Below are positions 1-6,533 of a stretch of 7,035 bases of DNA, in pieces (position 1 is the stretch's first letter; each line of letters opens with the position of its first letter). The stretch lies in NCBI GenBank assembly GCA_016199425.1, contig JACQGT010000535.1:1-7035 (forward strand). The letters run 5' to 3'. Source of the stretch: Chloroflexota bacterium. Lineage in GTDB: Bacteria > Chloroflexota > Anaerolineae > Caldilineales > Caldilineaceae. A program made the position numbers and the translations under genes. The notes beneath the pieces are model-generated. The model made no database searches. It had not been told where the DNA came from and saw nothing but the letters and a program-made list of their open reading frames with translations.

Positions 1-18
1 ATCACGAGCAGGCCGGGC
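1..18. repeat. Left copy of the 18-bp terminal direct repeat
   Basis: ATCACGAGCAGGCCGGGC is identical to 7018-7035, in the same orientation and at the opposite end of the window. Both copies lie in the same codon phase of the TPR frame (HEQAG). Confidence 0.95.
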
Positions 19-329
19 AATGGCTGGCGCAAGCCCTGGCCCATCACGCCAACCCGCGCTGGATCAGAACCGAAACGGTAGACTGTCTCTGGGTGGCGGC
101 GCGGCTGGCAACGGCGCAGGAGGAGTACCAGCGGGCGGCGATGTTCTTTGGGCTGGCCGAGCAGATCGGCAGTCACATTCGCTATGCGCCAGCGGGTCCT
201 GTACGTCCTCTCAACGCCGCCGCGCTGGCAACGGTGCAGGCGGCGCTGGAGCCAGCGCTCTTCGCCGAGTCCTTCGCCGCCGGTCAGCAGATGACGCTGG
301 GGGAGGCGGTTGCAGATCGTCCGCATTAG
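3..329 (+). CDS. C-terminal end of a TPR-rich (ATPase/LuxR or NB-ARC-type) regulator, cut by the left edge
   Basis: The frame is open from the first base, with no start, and ends at a TAG at 327-329. It encodes about 108 residues: the second helix of a TPR unit (HEQAGQWLAQALAHH), another helical hairpin (RWIRTETVDCLWVAARL ... EEYQRAAMFFGLAEQIG), and a tail (FAESFAAGQQMTLGEAVA) typical of the C-termini of large ATP-binding TPR regulators in Actinobacteria and Chloroflexota, where it often reads like AW..GRALTLEEAVA. Such proteins sense a ligand or partner through the TPR array and switch an N-terminal NTPase/DNA-binding part; none of that part is here. Its last four bases overlap the stop of the convergent oxidoreductase gene. 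It is in frame with the TPR sequence leaving the right edge (see 6474-7035) through an identical 18-base overlap, so the two pieces are probably one gene. The family call is from motif resemblance only. Confidence 0.75.
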   Translation, partial: HEQAGQWLAQALAHHANPRWIRTETVDCLWVAARLATAQEEYQRAAMFFGLAEQIGSHIRYAPAGPVRPLNAAALATVQAALEPALFAESFAAGQQMTLGEAVADRPH

Positions 330-1411
330 ACCCGCACAATGCGCCCTTCCGCCTCCGATCTGTAGATAGCCTCGGTGAGTGCTACGGTCCGGGCTGCTTC
401 GTGGGCCGGGCAGAGGTTGGGCGCGCCGTCCAGCACTGTAGAAACGAAGACTGTTGCTGGATGGACACTCTCAAAAGCAGGCTCCACTTGGGTGCGCACG
501 CCCTCCTGTTCCAGCCAGATTTCCTCTGCCTCGGTGGACATGATTTTCGTCCAGTCGGCGGTGAGCTGCCCCCGGTCGCCATAGAAGGTCATCCGTCCCC
601 TGCTATAGAAGGGCCTGAGGGTCTCGCCCCCGGAGACAGCGTCGTTGAAGGCAAGCGAGAGCAGCACGCCGTTGTCCAGATGGGCCAGGGCGCTGAGGAT
701 GGCTGGACTGGCCTGACTCTGGGCAAAGCCTGCCACTTGTGTGGGCGCTCCATTCGCCAGCCAGAGCGCAATGTCCTGGATGTGGGAACCGACGTCGGCA
801 AACATGCCGCCCCCTACAATATCGGGTAGCGTGCGCCAGTTTCCCCGCCCGAATACGTCGCCATAATAGGCAGAGGAGGCGAAGACGTTCTGGGTTTCTT
901 CGGGCAGCGCCATGCCCCGCCAAATGAAGCGCAGATCCATACAGGCGGTCACGCTGACCTGACGCAGGCTTCCAATCGCGTCCTCACTGAGCAGGCGTCT
1001 GATCGTGCGCCAGCTTCCCATGCCCCGGGCGTTGTAGCCCACCATCAGCGTCCGATCTGCTTCTGCGGCTGCTGCCCCCATGCGCTGGGCGTCGGCAGGT
1101 GTCAAGGCGATAGGCTTCTCCACAAAGACGTGCAGCCCTCGTTCCAGCGCGGCCAGGGCCGGCTCAGTATGGGCATTGGGTGGTGTGCTGATCACAACTG
1201 CATCTAATTGGCTTTTGTCCAACATCTCCCGCCAGTCGGTATAGGCTTCGCCAACTTTCAACTCCTGTTGCGCCTGGGCCAGCCGATCGGTATTGCGCCG
1301 GGCAATGGCAACAATTTCCGCCCTCCCCGTTTCTCGCAATCTGGGAATCAGTGCTGTCCCTGCATACCAGCCAATACCAATGACGCCGATTCGTAATTTT
1401 TGATCTGACAT
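326..1411 (-). CDS. Gfo/Idh/MocA-family NAD(P)-dependent oxidoreductase
   Basis: A 361-residue predicted cytosolic dehydrogenase, normal length for the family. Residues 6-35 form the first Rossmann strand and helix (LRIGVIGIGWYAG, with GxGxxA at 12-17). TPPNAH at 76-81 and VEKPIA at 97-102 are the family landmarks; the Lys of EKP (K99) is the usual catalytic residue. GGGMFADVGSHIQD at 200-213 carries the Asp and His (D206, H210) expected in the C-terminal alpha/beta domain. The frame is open much further upstream (to 1594), but ATG 1411 is chosen because AAGGAGG at 1422-1416 lies just before it, homology begins exactly there, and a longer start would overlap the SnoaL-like gene. Members oxidise sugars, inositols, dihydrodiols or ring-cleavage semialdehydes; the substrate cannot be told here. 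It is the last gene of the minus-strand set, 115 bp after the SnoaL-like gene and separated from it by a strong inverted repeat, so its expression may be partly uncoupled. Confidence 0.93.
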   Translation of the reverse strand: MSDQKLRIGVIGIGWYAGTALIPRLRETGRAEIVAIARRNTDRLAQAQQELKVGEAYTDWREMLDKSQLDAVVISTPPNAHTEPALAALERGLHVFVEKPIALTPADAQRMGAAAAEADRTLMVGYNARGMGSWRTIRRLLSEDAIGSLRQVSVTACMDLRFIWRGMALPEETQNVFASSAYYGDVFGRGNWRTLPDIVGGGMFADVGSHIQDIALWLANGAPTQVAGFAQSQASPAILSALAHLDNGVLLSLAFNDAVSGGETLRPFYSRGRMTFYGDRGQLTADWTKIMSTEAEEIWLEQEGVRTQVEPAFESVHPATVFVSTVLDGAPNLCPAHEAARTVALTEAIYRSEAEGRIVRV

Positions 1412-1415
1412 CTCT

Positions 1416-1422
1416 CCTCCTT
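1416..1422 (-). promoter_or_regulatory. Strong Shine-Dalgarno of the oxidoreductase gene
   Basis: On the minus strand AAGGAGG is followed by a 4-base spacer (AGAG) and ATG at 1411. It fixes the start against the 61-codon longer frame. It is the best ribosome site in the window, and its strength is in keeping with translation that does not depend on coupling to the upstream gene. Confidence 0.8.
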
Positions 1423-1443
1423 CAGCAGAGCGTTTTGACGAAT

Positions 1444-1496
1444 TACGTCCCCATCTGCCCATTGCATAGAGCGAGCAGTGGGCAGATGGGGACGTA
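1444..1496. repeat. Perfect 18-bp inverted repeat (hairpin) between the SnoaL-like and oxidoreductase genes
   Basis: The arm at 1444-1461 (TACGTCCCCATCTGCCCA) is the exact reverse complement of 1479-1496, around a 17-base loop (1462-1478). It lies 30 bp beyond the SnoaL-like stop and 32 bp before the oxidoreductase start. Neither strand has a T-run after the stem, so it is not a classic intrinsic terminator. It could be a transcript-stabilising or attenuating stem inside the operon, or a copy of a dispersed palindromic (REP-like) repeat; the perfect arms favour a recent insertion or active constraint. Confidence 0.85.
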
Positions 1497-1518
1497 GACG
1501 GCTGGGTGATCGATGGAT

Positions 1519-1547
1519 AGCGCCAATCAGAACATCGTATTGGCGTT
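1519..1547 (-). other. Small stem-loop over the stop codon of the SnoaL-like gene
   Basis: CGCCAAT at 1521-1527 pairs perfectly with ATTGGCG at 1539-1545 across an 11-base loop, with a further G-T and an A-T pair outside. The stem includes the TGA stop (1529-1527). With the 18-bp hairpin 23 bp further on it gives two stems in a row in the transcript, perhaps an mRNA 3'-end structure. A 7-bp stem can arise by chance. Confidence 0.35.
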
Positions 1548-1910
1548 AGCGGCCGTCTCGGGAACCGGCTGCAGGACATTCCAGTGTTCGACAATCTTGC
1601 CGTCCTGCAGCCGGTAGATCTCCACCCCGGCCATGCCCCGGTCCTCCGGTGTCATATGGATCAGAATGTGGGCCGCCACCAGATCGCCCTCGGCAATGAC
1701 CCGTTTGATCTCAATGCTCAACTGGGGAAACTGGCTTGCAAAGCCGTTTGCCATCTGGATAAATGCCGCGCTGCCATCGGGTGACTGGGGGTCGTGTTGA
1801 ATGTACTGCGGCCCGACATACTTTGCCACCGCATCAGCAGGTTGCTTGTCGTTGAAGGCTTGGGTGATGAAGTCGATTACAGTCTGTTTGTTGTGGTCAA
1901 GGGTAGCCAT
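1527..1910 (-). CDS. SnoaL-like / NTF2-fold protein (COG4922-type, predicted aldol-condensation enzyme)
   Basis: A 127-residue single-domain protein of the SnoaL/NTF2 cone fold, full length for the family. Landmarks: helix 1 (HNKQTVIDFITQAFN, 6-20), YVGPQYIQHDP at 31-41 with the conserved His-Asp, the central IAEGDLVAAHI strand at 72-82, EDRGMAGVEIYRLQDGKI at 89-106, and the end VEHWNVLQPVPETAANANTMF, which is characteristic of the group called predicted SnoaL-like aldol condensation-catalysing enzyme. Substrates of this group are not firmly known; polyketide cyclase SnoaL itself closes a ring by aldol condensation. ATG 1910 is preferred, with AAAGGA at 1923-1918 and a 7-base spacer; an in-frame ATG at 1940 would add ten poorly conserved residues. 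It follows the dioxygenase by 63 bp on the same strand, so co-transcription is likely and a role on the ring-cleavage product, or in removing a by-product, is possible. There is no signal peptide or membrane segment. Confidence 0.9.
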   Translation of the reverse strand: MATLDHNKQTVIDFITQAFNDKQPADAVAKYVGPQYIQHDPQSPDGSAAFIQMANGFASQFPQLSIEIKRVIAEGDLVAAHILIHMTPEDRGMAGVEIYRLQDGKIVEHWNVLQPVPETAANANTMF

Positions 1911-1917
1911 AGAATTT

Positions 1918-1923
1918 TCCTTT
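1918..1923 (-). promoter_or_regulatory. Ribosome binding site deciding the SnoaL-like gene start
   Basis: AAAGGA on the minus strand sits 7 bases before ATG 1910 and favours this start. The alternative ATG 1940 has its own purine-rich stretch (AAGAAGAGGAC) upstream, so the longer form is not excluded. Confidence 0.5.
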
Positions 1924-1973
1924 CTCAGTGCATTGGGCATTCCGATAGTCCTCTTCTTCTTCTCGCTGTGCTG

Positions 1974-2978
1974 TCACAACGAGCCTCCCACTTGCGGTGT
2001 GCCATAGGTGAAAAACTCGGCCGGTAGCCCACCGCCATAAAAGACGGCCCCTGCCTTCATATTCTCCTCCCGCCAGGTGACAGCCTTCCAAGAGGGGTCG
2101 AAGATCAGGTAGCCGCTATCGCCAAAAAGCTCCACCCGATTCCCGCCCGGCTCAAAGACGTACATAAAGAGCGCCTGCGCGATGCCGTGCTTGCCAGGCC
2201 CGGCCTCAATGGTAATGCCGTTCTCACACAAGATTTCGGCCGCGTCGGCGAGATGCTGGGGGATGCCGTACCAATAGCAGATGTGATGCAAGCGCCCCTG
2301 GGCGCCGGTTGCGTCGCGCATAAAGGCGATCTCATGCACCAGCGGGCTTACGCTGAGCCAGGCAGCGAACTCAACTTTATCGTTCTCAAAGAGAATGTTC
2401 TCGCGCACCCGGAAGCCCAGTTGCTCCTGCATGAACTCTCTCGTCGGCGTAACCTCGTCGGCCATCAGGTTGATGTGGTCGATCCGGCGCACGGGCACGC
2501 CCCGCAGTGGCCGCTTCTGGGGGCGGTTGAGCAATGGGCTGTGCATCTCGACAGGCGCTTCGTAGTAGCTAACCTCCCAAAGCAGCTCCATGGGATGGCC
2601 GCCAGGCGTGGTGAAGCGGTAGGCGGGGCCATGTCCCCGGTCGCCTTCACTCCAACCGACGCCCAGGCCGCTGCTCTCGATGGCGGCCGCCCTTCGTTGC
2701 AGCGCCTGGGGGGAAGTCGTGCGCCAGGCGACGTGGCCCAGACCAGCTTTGGGCGCCTCTGTCACCTTGAGTGTGTGATGGTAGTAGTCCTCGTAAGCGC
2801 GCAGGTAGACCGACTGGCCCTCGCGCTCGCTCTCCTCCATGCCCAATAGCTCTTTGAAGAAGTGCAACGTTGCGTCGGGCTTGGGAGTGAAGAGTTCCAC
2901 ATGGGCCAGTTGGGCGACTTCAAACAGGGGTTCTTTGTCCAGTGTCGTGCGGGTCATACTTTCTCTTTCTGACATCAT
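1974..2978 (-). CDS. Class I extradiol ring-cleavage dioxygenase (catechol 2,3-dioxygenase-like, VOC fold)
   Basis: A 334-residue, two-domain vicinal-oxygen-chelate protein, close to the usual 300-330 of catechol 2,3-dioxygenases. Domain 1 (about 20-140) is the structural VOC module: [18 protein letters not shown], then GHVAWRT and [10 protein letters not shown]. Domain 2 (about 160-295) is catalytic: H168 (RRIDHINL), H231 or H232 (LHHICYWYG) and E283 (NRVELF) fit the 2-His-1-Glu Fe(II)/Mn(II) site, and H215, H264 and Y273 fit the acid-base and pocket residues of XylE (H199, H246, Y255), with matching His-Tyr-Glu spacing of 9 and 10. Residues 262-283 satisfy the extradiol-dioxygenase signature pattern (His ... 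Met-Tyr ... Glu-Pro-x-Gly ... Glu). It inserts O2 next to a catecholic diol to give a yellow semialdehyde; the ring substrate is unknown. Start: ATG 2978, with GGAAGGA 6 bases upstream; ATGs at 2975 and 2957 and a longer frame to 3023 exist. It is the first gene of the putative operon. Confidence 0.93.
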   Translation of the reverse strand: MMSERESMTRTTLDKEPLFEVAQLAHVELFTPKPDATLHFFKELLGMEESEREGQSVYLRAYEDYYHHTLKVTEAPKAGLGHVAWRTTSPQALQRRAAAIESSGLGVGWSEGDRGHGPAYRFTTPGGHPMELLWEVSYYEAPVEMHSPLLNRPQKRPLRGVPVRRIDHINLMADEVTPTREFMQEQLGFRVRENILFENDKVEFAAWLSVSPLVHEIAFMRDATGAQGRLHHICYWYGIPQHLADAAEILCENGITIEAGPGKHGIAQALFMYVFEPGGNRVELFGDSGYLIFDPSWKAVTWREENMKAGAVFYGGGLPAEFFTYGTPQVGGSL

Positions 2979-3194
2979 AGCGTTTCCTTCCTTTGTGGAT
3001 AGACTCTGCGTGGGGTCGAACACAGACCTGCTCAGTCGTATGCGAATCTATAGAGAACCGTTGACGACTGTCTCTGGCCTGAGAGTCTATCACGTGCGGA
3101 GGGGCTTGCGAACGGGGACAGCACGGGGATTTTGCGAAGGGAGTACGGTATTTTTCGGAGCAGGCGACACAACCGGCTGGCACCGGATAACGAC
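2979..3194 (-). other. Intergenic region upstream of the dioxygenase gene
   Basis: No convincing gene is present. The region must hold the promoter of the dioxygenase operon if the hairpin next to it stops read-through from the regulator gene. On the minus strand a poor -35/-10 pair (TTCGCA, 17 bases, TAGACT) and an isolated TATAGA can be found, neither convincing. An imperfect 22-bp dyad at 3066-3087 (GACT ... AGTC outer arms) could be an operator for the neighbouring regulator, but it is weak. GGAAGGA at 2991-2985 is the ribosome site of the dioxygenase. Confidence 0.45.
2985..2991 (-). promoter_or_regulatory. Ribosome binding site deciding the dioxygenase start
   Basis: GGAAGGA on the minus strand lies 6 bases before the tandem ATGATG at 2978-2973. 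This supports a start at 2978 rather than 3023, where no comparable purine tract is placed. Confidence 0.65.
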
Positions 3195-3234
3195 GAAAAT
3201 GCAGGTCGGACTGTCAGTCCGACCTACGATTTTC
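3195..3234. terminator. Two-step hairpin, probable bidirectional terminator of the regulator gene
   Basis: The inner stem AGGTCGGACTG (3203-3213) pairs perfectly with 3215-3225 across a single base. An outer 6-bp stem, GAAAAT (3195-3200) with ATTTTC (3229-3234), is separated by a small 2x3 internal loop. On the minus strand the GC-rich stem is followed by GCATTTTC, a T-run expected of an intrinsic terminator; on the plus strand the stem is followed by ACGATTTTC, so it could work both ways. The outer arm overlaps the TGA stop of the regulator gene (3235-3233). The GTAGGTCGG...CCGACCT core resembles palindromic repeats dispersed in some Chloroflexota and Planctomycetes genomes (recollection, not checked). 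Confidence 0.7.
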
Positions 3235-6200
3235 AGGTCAGCCCTTTTTCGACAACCCAGACGGCAATCTGGGTGCGTGCGGAAAAGCCGAGCTTGGCCA
3301 GGATATGGGTTACATAGTCTTCCACTGTCCGCTCGCTGAGGATGAGCGTCTCGGCAATGGCGCGGTTGGATTTGCCTTGCGCGATGAGGAGCGCCACCTC
3401 GCGCTCGCGGCGGGTCAGGCCGCCGGCGTTTTCCCTGGCGATTTGGAGTGGAGAACGGGGGCGCGGCGTCGGCATCAGCCTGCTGGCCTGGTACACGAAG
3501 TTGCCGCGCAGCTCCGGATCGGAAACCGAAGCAGCGATCTCATCAATCACAGTGCGGGCGGCAACAAAAGCCTGGGCCGCGTCGGCGTAGCGCCGTTGGG
3601 CCTGGTAGAGCTTGCCCAAAGCCAGATGCAGCGACCAGACAAAGCGGGGTGTGGCCTGCGCTTCAGCCGCCGCCAGCGCAGACTGGAATGTCGCTTCGGC
3701 CTCGTCCCAGCGCCGGAGAGCGACCAGCCCTTCCCCGCGTAATTTTGCCAGATAGGGAACTGCGCCGATCGCCTGCGCCTCATTATCTGTCAGCGCAGCA
3801 AACAACCGATCAACGAGCTGTAAAGCCAGGAGAGGATTCCCCTGGGCCAGCGCCAACTCGGCCCGCTCCACCCAGACCCGCCGCTGCGCCAACGGTTCCA
3901 GCGGCAGTTCCGGGGTAAGCACGTTATCGAGAAGCGCTTCTGCCTGGGGCAATTCGCCATCGGCGATCAGAAGCAGGGTAAGATACCCAGCCCCCTGCCG
4001 CAGATGAAACAGGGAACCGATCTCTTTGGCCAGTCCCAGAGAATCTTCCAGATGGCGCCGGGCCGCTGGAAAGGCCAGCAGGTCGCGATAGAGGATGCCT
4101 AACGTGCGCTGGGCAAAGCAGATCCATTGGCGATGTTCGCTCTCCTGAGCGATGGACAACCCCTGCTGTACTCGCTCGATGGCCTGGCCGTACTGCCCCA
4201 AAGCACCCAGGACACTTCCCGCTGCGATGAGCGCATAGGCCGCGCCGGTGCGCAGGCCAATCTCCTGGGCAATTTGCGCGGACCGTTCACCCATTTGAAC
4301 AGCGTCGGCTGCGCCAATCCGGGCCGGCGCCACCATATCGGTGGAATAGCTCGGCCCACACAACGATAGAGTGGTCAGGCTCGAAGCCAGGCTCTGGCGA
4401 TCATCCAACTCTTGAAAAAGTGCAATCGCCTGTTGCAGATAGCCAGCGCCCTGCACCGGACTGCCTCCCAGATAAAGCATCAGACCCAGGAGGTCGAAGG
4501 TCTGCGCCAGTCCGGCCGCATCGTCCAGCGTCTGAAAAATGGTCAGCGCCTCAAGATGGCAGCCCAGCGCTTCCTGGGGCTGTCCTACGTTGAGATACCA
4601 GTTCCCCATCCGATTCAGCGTGCGGGCGAGTGGAGCCGGATGGGGCGGTGTACTCGCTGCGCCATCATTCAACCTGCGCGCCAGCTCCAATGCCTGTCGA
4701 TAATAGCCCCCTGTGCGGTCATAATTACGCGATGTCCACAACTGACCCAAGTCGAGCAAAAGCTGCCATTCTTCCAGCTGCGTATCTTCAGCACGTCCGC
4801 GGCCATCACTTTCGATGGTCTGTGTCAAAGCCAGCGCGGTTGATAGATCCGTGTGGGCTTGCTCGAATTCACCCACTGTTTCGTAAACCAATCCACGCCG
4901 CCGATACAAAGAGATGAGCGAAGGGGGCTGCGCCAGGTGTTGCGCGGCCTGCAGGGCCCGGGTGAACTGTTCAATCGCCGCCCGGGGTGCATAAAGCGCC
5001 TGTGCCCTTTCGCCAGCACGCCAGGCGTAGTCGAAGGCTTTGGGCCACTCGCCCGCCTCGTAAAAGTGGTAGGCAAGCTCCGCAACCTGTGCCGCAGCGC
5101 CTGCGCCCAGGGAAGGATCGAACATCCCGCCATAGATGCGCTCGCTGGCCGCGCCGATGATGCGGTGCAGGGTTTGGCGTTCCCTACCCAGCAACCCGCT
5201 GTAGACCGCCTGGCGCGTCAGCGCATGGCGAAAGGCAAACTGCTCGTTACCCTCCTCCACCACCAGTTGCGCCGCCGCCAATTCCTTGATCAACGCCGAC
5301 AATTCGGCTTCATCGCGCCCAGCCACCTCCTGCAGCAGAGCAAAATCGAAGCGCCGCCCGACCACCGCCGCCAGTGTGAGCAGGTGGCGCGCTTCTGGCT
5401 GCAATTGCTGGGTACGTCGTCGCACGGCGTCCTGCACGCTGGGCGGAATATGCAGCTCTTGCATCGACTTGCGCGTCCAACCGTCATCCGCATAGAAAAC
5501 TTCCCCCGCAGCCACCAGCACCTTCAACACCTCTTCGATAAAGAAGGGATTGCCTTCCGTCAGCGTGTAGATCGTTTCGAGGAACTCCGTCCGCACAGGA
5601 CGCTGCAACTCGAAAATAGCCTGGAGCATCCGATGAACATCCTGGCGGGAAAGCGATTCCACGCTGATTTCGCGGCTAAGTCGCCCGCGATCCAACTGAA
5701 CCAGCAATTGGCGCAGATTCGACGATACTTCTTCGCTGCGATAGGTTGCTAACAGGAAAACCGGGAGAGCGGCAAGGCGTCGGGCCAGGAGGTGGAGAAA
5801 ATCGAGACTGGTCTCATCGCACCACTGGAGGTCTTCCAGGATCAACAGGAGAGGCGCAGGGCGTGGCGCTTGGGTCAAGCGCGTAAAAAATTGCACGAGA
5901 ACTTCGAACAGACGACGTTTTTCTGCTTCAGAGTCAAGGGGGGCCGTAGGTCGCAGGTTGGCAATCGCCAGGGTCAGCTCTGGCAGTAGCTTGACGAGTT
6001 CGGCGGCCAGCACGCCGAGTAGATCCGCCACGACAGCGCCTAGTTGAGGCCCGACAAATGCGCGCAGTGCGTCGATGATTGGGGCATAAGGAAAGACCGC
6101 ATCGCGCTCGAAGCAATTGCCGGCCAGGATAGTCCACTGCTCCAGGGCGGCCTGCCGTCGAAGTTCGGCAACCAGCCGACTCTTGCCGACCCCTGCTTCG

Positions 6201-6325
6201 CCCGCCAACAGCACAACCTGCCCTGCGCCTTGCCGCACGGTGCGCAAAACAGTCTCTAGCGCTTCCACTTCCCGGGTGCGCCCGACGAGTACCGGTGAAA
6301 CAATTGCACTGTGCATGGCCACCAT
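3233..6325 (-). CDS. Large AAA-ATPase / TPR / LuxR-HTH transcriptional regulator (MalT/LAL-like)
   Basis: A 1030-residue cytosolic regulator of the signal-transduction ATPase type, normal length for large LuxR (LAL) proteins. Order: AAA_16-type NTPase at about 12-200, with LVGRTREVEALE at the domain start, Walker A GEAGVGKS at 42-49, Walker B LLLILEDLQW at 159-168 and LLATYRSEEV at 191-200; a helical/winged part with the HPPS-like linker IPPSVQDAVRRR; a long TPR array from about 410 to 950 (for example LGGSPVQGAGYLQQAIALFQ); and a C-terminal LuxR helix-turn-helix at 970-1027 (LTRREREVALLIAQGKSN ... SERTVEDYVTHILAKLG). The family binds ATP and an inducer through the TPRs, oligomerises and activates promoters. 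Upstream of, and on the same strand as, the dioxygenase operon, it is the natural candidate regulator. Start: ATG 6325; an in-frame TTG at 6328 and ATG at 6316 are alternatives, none with a strong ribosome site. Both Walker motifs are intact. Confidence 0.95.
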   Translation of the reverse strand: MVAMHSAIVSPVLVGRTREVEALETVLRTVRQGAGQVVLLAGEAGVGKSRLVAELRRQAALEQWTILAGNCFERDAVFPYAPIIDALRAFVGPQLGAVVADLLGVLAAELVKLLPELTLAIANLRPTAPLDSEAEKRRLFEVLVQFFTRLTQAPRPAPLLLILEDLQWCDETSLDFLHLLARRLAALPVFLLATYRSEEVSSNLRQLLVQLDRGRLSREISVESLSRQDVHRMLQAIFELQRPVRTEFLETIYTLTEGNPFFIEEVLKVLVAAGEVFYADDGWTRKSMQELHIPPSVQDAVRRRTQQLQPEARHLLTLAAVVGRRFDFALLQEVAGRDEAELSALIKELAAAQLVVEEGNEQFAFRHALTRQAVYSGLLGRERQTLHRIIGAASERIYGGMFDPSLGAGAAAQVAELAYHFYEAGEWPKAFDYAWRAGERAQALYAPRAAIEQFTRALQAAQHLAQPPSLISLYRRRGLVYETVGEFEQAHTDLSTALALTQTIESDGRGRAEDTQLEEWQLLLDLGQLWTSRNYDRTGGYYRQALELARRLNDGAASTPPHPAPLARTLNRMGNWYLNVGQPQEALGCHLEALTIFQTLDDAAGLAQTFDLLGLMLYLGGSPVQGAGYLQQAIALFQELDDRQSLASSLTTLSLCGPSYSTDMVAPARIGAADAVQMGERSAQIAQEIGLRTGAAYALIAAGSVLGALGQYGQAIERVQQGLSIAQESEHRQWICFAQRTLGILYRDLLAFPAARRHLEDSLGLAKEIGSLFHLRQGAGYLTLLLIADGELPQAEALLDNVLTPELPLEPLAQRRVWVERAELALAQGNPLLALQLVDRLFAALTDNEAQAIGAVPYLAKLRGEGLVALRRWDEAEATFQSALAAAEAQATPRFVWSLHLALGKLYQAQRRYADAAQAFVAARTVIDEIAASVSDPELRGNFVYQASRLMPTPRPRSPLQIARENAGGLTRREREVALLIAQGKSNRAIAETLILSERTVEDYVTHILAKLGFSARTQIAVWVVEKGLT

Positions 6326-6336
6326 CAAATGCTCAT
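6325..6336 (-). other. Three-codon leader ORF overlapping the regulator start
   Basis: On the minus strand ATG AGC ATT TGA (Met-Ser-Ile-stop) ends in TGATG, so its stop shares one base with ATG 6325 of the regulator. If the promoter at 6389-6361 is used, this mini-ORF lies in the leader and could couple or limit translation of the regulator. There is no good ribosome site before it, so this may be chance. Confidence 0.3.
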
Positions 6337-6533
6337 AGAGAGATGATTTTTGGTGGCATAATTATATCAGAGTACCGTAGGGCTTGAAACAGCGATCTCA
6401 GCCTCGCATACCCAGGAATCGCTCCTGACGTTGCCCACAGACGGTTACGGAGATAGGCTGCGAAATCCAGATCGTGGACAACGAGGTCGGGGGCAAAGAG
6501 TTCGCTGAGCACAGCCAGATTTTTCTGGGTATT
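6333..6533 (-). pseudogene. Possible truncated SnoaL-like reading frame
   Basis: The minus-strand frame gives NLAVLSELFAPDLVVHD, closely resembling the first helix and His-Asp strand of SnoaL/NTF2-fold cyclases (often like LAVLDELFAPDFVDHD), followed about 20 residues later by PGYARLRSLFQALR, which could match the next family helix. The frame ends in TGA at 6335-6333, far short of the 120-140 residues of a whole domain, and no start or helix-1 sequence precedes it: upstream the same frame runs antisense through TPR-coding sequence. It is therefore either a gene fragment cut at both ends or a coincidental open frame. It differs from the SnoaL-like gene at 1527-1910, so it is not a duplicate of it. 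Confidence 0.3.
6361..6389 (-). promoter_or_regulatory. Sigma-70-type promoter for the LuxR regulator
   Basis: On the minus strand a perfect -10 (TATAAT, 6366-6361) is preceded by a 17-base spacer and a half-matching -35 (TTTCAA, 6389-6384). The predicted transcription start is near 6354, giving a leader of about 29 bases to ATG 6325. The exact -10 and ideal spacing in otherwise GC-rich DNA make it credible. It lies inside the 3' part of the possible SnoaL-like remnant. Confidence 0.6.

Noticed and set aside
20..829. Long plus-strand open frame opposite the oxidoreductase gene
   Set aside because: It is antisense to a well-supported gene, has low-complexity Gly/Arg-rich composition and no recognisable domain; such frames are common in GC-rich DNA.
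1444..1496. Classic Rho-independent terminator
   Set aside because: Neither strand has a T-run after the stem; kept as an inverted repeat of unknown role.
1412..1594. N-terminal extension of the oxidoreductase
   Set aside because: It would overlap the SnoaL-like gene, read through the inverted repeat and give Ser/Arg-rich sequence without homology; the strong ribosome site points to ATG 1411.
3061..3093. Plus-strand promoter with TTGACG as -35
   Set aside because: No properly spaced -10 and no plus-strand gene downstream.
2839..3339. Plus-strand gene in the gap upstream of the dioxygenase
   Set aside because: The frame spans the dioxygenase start, the gap and the terminator hairpin, without a domain or ribosome site.
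4853..5752. Plus-strand open frame of about 300 codons within the regulator gene
   Set aside because: It lies fully antisense to conserved regulator sequence and shows no family motif or ribosome site.
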